DNA of 64,000 bases from Paenibacillus validus NBRC 15382 (GTDB lineage Bacteria > Bacillota > Bacilli > Paenibacillales > NBRC-103111), in assembly GCF_004000985.1 (NCBI RefSeq), contig NZ_BIMH01000011.1, positions 62,001-126,000 on the forward strand. The letters are read 5' to 3'. Below are positions 59,876 through 64,000 of the stretch, one piece after another. Every line of letters begins with the position of its first letter. The first letter of the stretch is position 1. The notes beneath the pieces are model-generated. The model did not search any database. It saw only the letters and a program-made list of their open reading frames with translations, and was not told the origin of the DNA. The translations under genes were made by a program, and so were the position numbers.

Positions 59876-59941
59876 ACGGGTAGGCGATTAGAAGCGAAAC
59901 ATCCATTATTCAAGCTCAGAACAGGAAAGGAGTCGCGGACC

Positions 59942-60475
59942 ATGGAACTGAAAGGTTACAAAGTGCTTGCCTTCGTGGACGAAGAATTTGAGGATTTGGA
60001 GATGTGGTACCCCGTGCTTCGCTTGCGGGAAGCCGGCGCCGAGGTGCATTTGGCAGGCCCGAAGGCGAATCAGGTCTATCATGGGAAATACGGCGTGCCG
60101 TTAACGACGGTGTACGCGCTTGACGAGGTGAAGTCCGAAGACTATATCGGCTTGTACGTGCCTGGCGGCTGGGCGCCGGACAAGCTGCGCCGCTATGCGT
60201 CCGTTCTGCGGCTGACGCGAGAATTTCATGAGGCGCAGAAGCCGATCGCGCACATTTGCCATGCAGGCTGGGTGCTTGCTTCGGCGAAAATTTGCCAAGG
60301 ATACACGATGACGTCGACACCGGGCATCAGGGACGATCTGGAGAACGCGGGAGCTACTTGGGTCGACGAGGAAGTCGTGGTTGACCGTCACATCGTATCC
60401 GGTCGCAGACCGCCCGATCTGCCGGCGTTTACGAAAGCGTTCGTGGACGTATTGGCGAGCTTCTCACAGAAATAA
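59942..60475 (+). CDS. DJ-1/PfpI family protein (type 1 glutamine amidotransferase-like)
   Basis: The 177-residue product has KVLAFVDEEFEDLEMWYPVLRLREAGAEVHLAG, LYVPGGWAPDKLR and the nucleophile elbow IAHICHAGWVLASA with Cys about 107. Members include proteases, glyoxalase III-type enzymes and stress proteins. GGAAAGGAGTCGCGGACC precedes ATG 59942. Confidence 0.88.
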   Translation: MELKGYKVLAFVDEEFEDLEMWYPVLRLREAGAEVHLAGPKANQVYHGKYGVPLTTVYALDEVKSEDYIGLYVPGGWAPDKLRRYASVLRLTREFHEAQKPIAHICHAGWVLASAKICQGYTMTSTPGIRDDLENAGATWVDEEVVVDRHIVSGRRPPDLPAFTKAFVDVLASFSQK

Positions 60476-60496
60476 AAGAGCAGGGGAAATAGCGAA

Positions 60497-60901
60497 ATGA
60501 ATGTATGGCTTCGATGGCTGCCCTCCGTCCTAGGGATGGCGGCCATTTATTATTTTTCGTCCCGAACGGGCGACGATTTAGGCGGCTGGCTGGACCAAAT
60601 TCGCATTTGGATCCCCTTTATGGAAGGCTTCGATTGGGGCCATTTCGTATCCTATTACGGACTGGCGCTGACGTATTTATGGGGGCTTCGACCAAGACGG
60701 CTAAGCTGGCGCACGAAGCTTCTCGTCGTCCTGATGTGCATCGGCTACGGCGTAACGGACGAATTCCATCAGCTGTTCGTACCGGGACGCACCCCGGATG
60801 TGATGGATCTCCGCAATGATGCGATCGGGGCTGCGCTTGCCATGTTGACCGCTTCCATTCCAAGCGTAGCGCGGTTTTTCGAACGGCGTAACGACTGCTA
60901 A
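60497..60901 (+). CDS. VanZ family membrane protein
   Basis: The 134-residue product has four hydrophobic segments and the VanZ pattern: AIYYFSSRTGDD, GHFVSYYGLALTYLWGL, IGYGVTDEFHQLFVPGRTPDVMDLRNDAIGAALAML. VanZ contributes to teicoplanin resistance in some species; most homologues are uncharacterised. Start ATG 60497. Confidence 0.85.
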   Translation: MNVWLRWLPSVLGMAAIYYFSSRTGDDLGGWLDQIRIWIPFMEGFDWGHFVSYYGLALTYLWGLRPRRLSWRTKLLVVLMCIGYGVTDEFHQLFVPGRTPDVMDLRNDAIGAALAMLTASIPSVARFFERRNDC

Positions 60902-61042
60902 TAATTGCTAGACTTCGAGCGGCAGGAGAATATGAACGAAGGTAGAATATTTCTATTTATCGGACCAGGAAAGCCGGCTAGGCTTCTTGTGTCGCCATGT
61001 TCTCATGTAAGGTTGGGTGTGCCGCCAGAAGGAGTGGTATTG

Positions 61043-61459
61043 TTGGTGAAGTTATGCAAATGCGGGAAATCGATGAATATCAGGCTCCGCACGGTTATCT
61101 ATCAGAATAAAGTTGAAATCGATAACGTGCCTATTCATTCATGCGACTCCTGTAACCGGAGCGAAGTGTTTGCCGAAGTGAAGCCCGAGTTAACCGGATT
61201 GATCGGAACGCTTGGAGGCAAGCCTGAGAAGCAGCAGGTGAATTTTAACGAAATTAGCGAGATCGCTTATCTGATGATGAAAGTGACGGAGAAAAAACGC
61301 GCCTCGGATGCGATCGAAGTGATCATAGAGGAGCGGATTAACGAACTGCTCGATTTGCTGCTGCTCGCCCAATCGCTGCAGGACGGGCCGTGGATCGAAG
61401 ATCTGCGCAAACGCCTGTCGCAGATTGCCAAGCATTCGCTAACGGTGCAAGATTTTTGA
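61043..61459 (+). CDS. Zinc-ribbon protein with helical C-terminus, 138 residues
   Basis: The product begins VKLCKCGKSMNIRLRTVIYQNKVEIDNVPIHSCDSCNRSEVF, with CxC and CxxC pairs 27 residues apart, a YgiT/MqsA-type zinc finger layout. The rest is helical (KKRASDAIEVIIEERINELLDLLLLAQSL). TTG 61043 is set by AAGGAG eight bases upstream; neighbouring TTG 61040 and GTG 61046 are possible. No helix-turn-helix is seen, so it is not a standard antitoxin. Confidence 0.7.
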   Translation: MVKLCKCGKSMNIRLRTVIYQNKVEIDNVPIHSCDSCNRSEVFAEVKPELTGLIGTLGGKPEKQQVNFNEISEIAYLMMKVTEKKRASDAIEVIIEERINELLDLLLLAQSLQDGPWIEDLRKRLSQIAKHSLTVQDF

Positions 61460-61487
61460 AAGCCACTGCTTCGCAGTTGGCTTTTTT
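61460..61487 (+). terminator. Terminator of the zinc-ribbon gene
   Basis: AGCCACTGC and GCAGTTGGCT with one bulged base, loop TTC, followed by TTTTTT. Confidence 0.75.
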
Positions 61488-61614
61488 GGCATAAATTTGA
61501 TACTATAAACACAAGCGTAAGCCCAAATTCGTTGCGTAACCCGGCATTTTGTCGTATGATAAGGCTAAATGACCTGATCGCATTATACTTTAAATTACAA
61601 TGGAGAGAATGGCC

Positions 61615-62628
61615 GTGACTGTGACAATTTATGATGTAGCCAGAGAAGCAGGCGTTTCCATGGCAACCGTCTCGAGGGTTGTCAACAACAATCCGAATGT
61701 GAAACCGCAAACGCGCAAGAAAGTATTTGAAGCGATCGAACGCTTGGGATACCGTCCGAACGCCGTTGCACGTGGACTCGCCAGCAAGAAAACAACGACC
61801 GTCGGCGTGGTCATTCCCGATATTTCCAACTCCATCTTTTCGGAAGTGGCGAGAGGGATCGAAGATATCGCCAACATGTACCATTATAATATTATTCTTT
61901 GCAACGCGGACAAGAAGAAAGAGAAAGAGATCCGCGTCATCAACACGCTTCTGGAGAAGCAGGTGGACGGGCTATTGTTCATGGGCGGCGCAGTGACGGA
62001 AGAACACGTGCAAGCGTTCAAAACGTCCTCGGTGCCGGTCGTGCTTTGCGCAACGGCGGACGAGCAGCGGAAGCTTCCTTCCGTCGATATCGATCACGAG
62101 AAAGCAGCGTATGATGCCGTGGCGACATTAATCGGACAAGGCCATCGTGACATTGCGATGATTTCCGGGCATTTGCAGGATCCGGCCAATGGCTTCGCGC
62201 GTTACCAAGGATACAAGAGAGCGCTGGAGGAAGCGGGTATTCCGCTTCGCGAAGACTATGTGCGAGTCGGCAATTACCGTTACGAATCCGGGCTTGAAGT
62301 GACGAAATATTTCTTAACGCTTGATCCGCGGCCGACGGCGATATTCGCAGCGACGGACGAGATGGCGATCGGCGCCATCCACACGCTGCAGGATAACGGC
62401 GTCAAGGTACCGGAAGATGTATCGGTTATCAGCGTGGACAATATCCGGATGGCTTCGATGGTTCGGCCGCAGCTGACAACGGTGGCGCAGCCGATGTACG
62501 ATATCGGCGCGGTGGCGATGCGATTGCTGACGAAGCTGATGAACAAGGAAACGAAGGACGCTTCGGAGTTATCGCAAGTGATTTTGCCGCATGAGGTCAT
62601 TCATAGAAATTCGGTGGCTCATCGTTGA
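61615..62628 (+). CDS. ccpA: Catabolite control protein A
   Basis: CcpA binds cre sites with HPr-Ser-P and controls carbon use in Bacillales. The 337-residue product matches B. subtilis CcpA closely: [68 protein letters not shown], then [12 protein letters not shown], and [34 protein letters not shown] 61615 is favoured by GGAGAG six bases or so upstream and by alignment; ATG 61600 overlaps that site. Its stop lies in the loop of its terminator. Confidence 0.92.
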   Translation: MTVTIYDVAREAGVSMATVSRVVNNNPNVKPQTRKKVFEAIERLGYRPNAVARGLASKKTTTVGVVIPDISNSIFSEVARGIEDIANMYHYNIILCNADKKKEKEIRVINTLLEKQVDGLLFMGGAVTEEHVQAFKTSSVPVVLCATADEQRKLPSVDIDHEKAAYDAVATLIGQGHRDIAMISGHLQDPANGFARYQGYKRALEEAGIPLREDYVRVGNYRYESGLEVTKYFLTLDPRPTAIFAATDEMAIGAIHTLQDNGVKVPEDVSVISVDNIRMASMVRPQLTTVAQPMYDIGAVAMRLLTKLMNKETKDASELSQVILPHEVIHRNSVAHR

Positions 62629-62646
62629 TATGAGCCACTTCTTTTT
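62614..62646 (+). terminator. Terminator overlapping the ccpA stop codon
   Basis: GTGGCTCAT and ATGAGCCAC flank CGTTGAT (containing the TGA), followed by TTCTTTTT. The next gene's ribosome binding site begins directly after, so some read-through into mtnN is likely. Confidence 0.8.
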
Positions 62647-62666
62647 GTAAAAGGAGGCAACTGATT

Positions 62667-63374
62667 TTGGTTTACGATAAGATTGGCGTCATCGGCGCCA
62701 TGAAAGAGGAAATCGACAAATTCCACGAACATCTGACCGAGACGCGCGAAACGGTAAAAGCCGGAATCACGTTCTATGAGGGCCGTTTCCATGGGCAACC
62801 CGTCGTGCTGTGCAAATCCGGCGTCGGCAAAGTGAATGCTGCCGTGACGACGCAGCTCTTGATCGATACGTTCGGCGTGCAGGCGGTTATTTTCACCGGC
62901 GTTGCGGGGGCGGTGGACCCCTCCTTGAACGTAGGGGATATCGTCGTTTCCTCGGAATGTTTACAGCACGATATGGACGTGACGGCGCTTGGCTTTCCGC
63001 GGGGCACTATTCCGTACGAGGCGACCTCGCTGTTCGCCGCCGACGGGTCGCTGCGTAAACTTGCGGCGGAAGTGAGCCGGGAGCTGTTCGGTGAGCGCGT
63101 GCTCGAAGGGCGAGTGTTATCCGGCGACCAATTCATCGCCAGCCGCGAGACGGTAGCAGGGCTGTACGGCGAGCTGCAGGGCGCTTGCGTCGAGATGGAG
63201 GGCGCCGCGGTTGCACAGGTGTGCTCGATGAACGGGGTGCCGTTCGTCGTGATACGCTCGATGTCCGATAAGGCGGACGGTTCGGCGCATGTCAATTTTG
63301 CCGAATTCACGTTGATGGCTTCGGATCATTCGTTCCAAATCGTGGACGGGATGCTGAAACGATTGCAAGCCTGA
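62667..63374 (+). CDS. mtnN: 5'-methylthioadenosine/S-adenosylhomocysteine nucleosidase
   Basis: It cleaves MTA and SAH to adenine and the thio-ribose, clearing polyamine and methylation by-products. The 235-residue product has the family pattern IGVIGAMKEEIDKF (with catalytic Glu12-type residue), VLCKSGVGKVNAAVTTQLLID, FTGVAGAVDPSLNVGDIVVS, VEMEGAAVAQVC and IRSMSDKAD (catalytic Asp). The TTG 62667 start has AAAGGAGGCAACTGATT upstream. It is followed by glyQS 35 bases on. Confidence 0.92.
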   Translation: MVYDKIGVIGAMKEEIDKFHEHLTETRETVKAGITFYEGRFHGQPVVLCKSGVGKVNAAVTTQLLIDTFGVQAVIFTGVAGAVDPSLNVGDIVVSSECLQHDMDVTALGFPRGTIPYEATSLFAADGSLRKLAAEVSRELFGERVLEGRVLSGDQFIASRETVAGLYGELQGACVEMEGAAVAQVCSMNGVPFVVIRSMSDKADGSAHVNFAEFTLMASDHSFQIVDGMLKRLQA

Positions 63375-63409
63375 CCGAGAATTATACATAGAAGGAGAGT
63401 AACAAACTT

Positions 63410-64000
63410 ATGTCTTCTGTAACAATGGATCAACTCGTCGCTTTGGCGAAACACCGCGGCTTTATTTTTCCGGGCTCCGAAATTTACGGCGGCTTGGCCA
63501 ATACATGGGACTACGGTCCGCTTGGCGTGGAATTGAAAAACAATATCAAACGCGCCTGGTGGAAAAAATTTATTCAAGAATCGCCTTATAACGTTGGTTT
63601 GGATGCGGCGATTTTGATGAATCCGCAAGCTTGGGTCGCTTCCGGTCACGTCGGTAACTTTAACGACCCGATGATCGATTGCAAGCAATGTAAAGTGCGG
63701 CATCGCGCCGATAAATTGATCGAGAACGCGCTCAACGCGAAGGGCATCGAAATGATCGTCGACGGCCTGTCGTTCGCCGATATGGAGAAGCTGATCGCCG
63801 AGCATAAGATCGTTTGCCCGGATTGCGGCGCTTTGGATTATACGGAAATTCGCCAATTTAACCTGATGTTCAAAACGTTCCAAGGCGTTACCGAGTCCAG
63901 CGCCAACGTGGTGTACATGCGTCCGGAAACGGCGCAAGGCATCTTCGTGAACTTCAAGAACGTTCAACGTACCATGCGCAAGAAACTGCCGTTCGGGATC
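63410..64000 (+). CDS. glyQS: Glycyl-tRNA synthetase (class II, dimeric), 5' part
   Basis: It attaches glycine to tRNA-Gly. The first 197 codons are present; the window ends in the gene. The N-terminus [45 protein letters not shown] matches bacterial/eukaryal-type alpha2 GlyRS, with an insertion zinc site CKQC (about 86-89) and CPDC (about 137-140), and motif 2 [25 protein letters not shown] precedes ATG 63410. No T-box leader fits in the 35-base gap after mtnN, unlike B. subtilis glyQS. Confidence 0.92.
   Translation, partial: MSSVTMDQLVALAKHRGFIFPGSEIYGGLANTWDYGPLGVELKNNIKRAWWKKFIQESPYNVGLDAAILMNPQAWVASGHVGNFNDPMIDCKQCKVRHRADKLIENALNAKGIEMIVDGLSFADMEKLIAEHKIVCPDCGALDYTEIRQFNLMFKTFQGVTESSANVVYMRPETAQGIFVNFKNVQRTMRKKLPFGI

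Noticed and set aside
63375-63409. Possible T-box leader ahead of glyQS
   Set aside because: Only 35 bases separate mtnN and glyQS, too short for a T-box; no specifier loop or T-box sequence is present.

Overview
The window looks like chromosomal DNA of an endospore-forming, low-to-mid GC Gram-positive of the Paenibacillus type. Evidence: an alpha/beta-type SASP, a gerP spore-permeability cluster, Spo0M, CcpA, Bacillus-type arginine decarboxylase (SpeA), DUF1292/YfhH/DUF1054/DUF1885/DUF3892 proteins, several secreted proteins with the copper-amine-oxidase N-terminal (stalk) domain typical of Paenibacillus, strong GGAGG ribosome binding sites, many TTG/GTG starts, and tRNA genes without an encoded CCA. 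No prophage, insertion sequence or CRISPR array is visible.

Layout. 1-3 kb: 3' end of a tRNA, a frameshifted MFS exporter, a c-di-GMP-I riboswitch leading a 52-residue unknown protein, and a CBO0543-type membrane protein. 3-7.3 kb: a lipoprotein, SASP, tRNA-Leu, and gerPF-like / Hsp20 / gerPABCDE spore genes. 7.3-19.7 kb: mostly small and hypothetical genes, with a GNAT enzyme, a DUF421 protein, a secreted protein with an L,D-transpeptidase-like His/Cys motif, a recombinase-fold orphan, a broken bile-acid:Na+ symporter, tRNA-Val, a PilZ protein and YfhH. 19.6-31 kb: a fused GGDEF-histidine kinase, an MBL hydrolase, stalk-domain proteins, a HAD phosphatase, speA, an MFS exporter and spo0M. 31.1-37 kb: a five-gene regulatory operon (TPR/BTAD regulator, a membrane SpoIIE-type pseudophosphatase, an active membrane SpoIIE-type phosphatase, RsbW-like kinase, RsbV-like antagonist). 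37-42.5 kb: secreted helical-repeat protein, YktB, a nitrate/sulfonate-type ABC transporter and a stalk-domain protein. 43.6-49.9 kb: a sugar-acid operon (LacI regulator, LarA-family nickel-pincer-type epimerase candidate, gluconokinase, SDR dehydrogenase) followed by 6-phosphogluconate dehydrogenase. 50.5-56 kb: rhodanese, tandem FluC fluoride channels, a divergent EPSP synthase, C39-like peptidase, CoA-binding protein, thiE and a 33-residue-repeat Q/N-rich protein. 56.2-64 kb: PTS IICBA plus enzyme I, DJ-1/PfpI protein, VanZ, a zinc-ribbon protein, ccpA, mtnN and the start of glyQS.

How the genes work together. Three themes recur. Cyclic-di-GMP: riboswitch, PilZ protein and GGDEF-kinase fusion. 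Carbon control: PTS IICBA-ptsI with a cre-like site over its promoter, ccpA nearby, and the gluconate/hexonate operon feeding the pentose phosphate pathway. Partner switching: the BTAD-PP2C-RsbW-RsbV operon, which has no adjacent sigma factor gene. The strongest candidates for something undescribed are this partner-switching operon with its catalytically dead phosphatase twin, the LarA-like hexonate operon, the c-di-GMP riboswitch with its tiny target gene, and the repeat protein whose ribosome binding site is covered by a 12-bp perfect complement. Four or five genes carry apparent frameshifts, mostly in the first 16 kb; these could be real decay or sequence errors.
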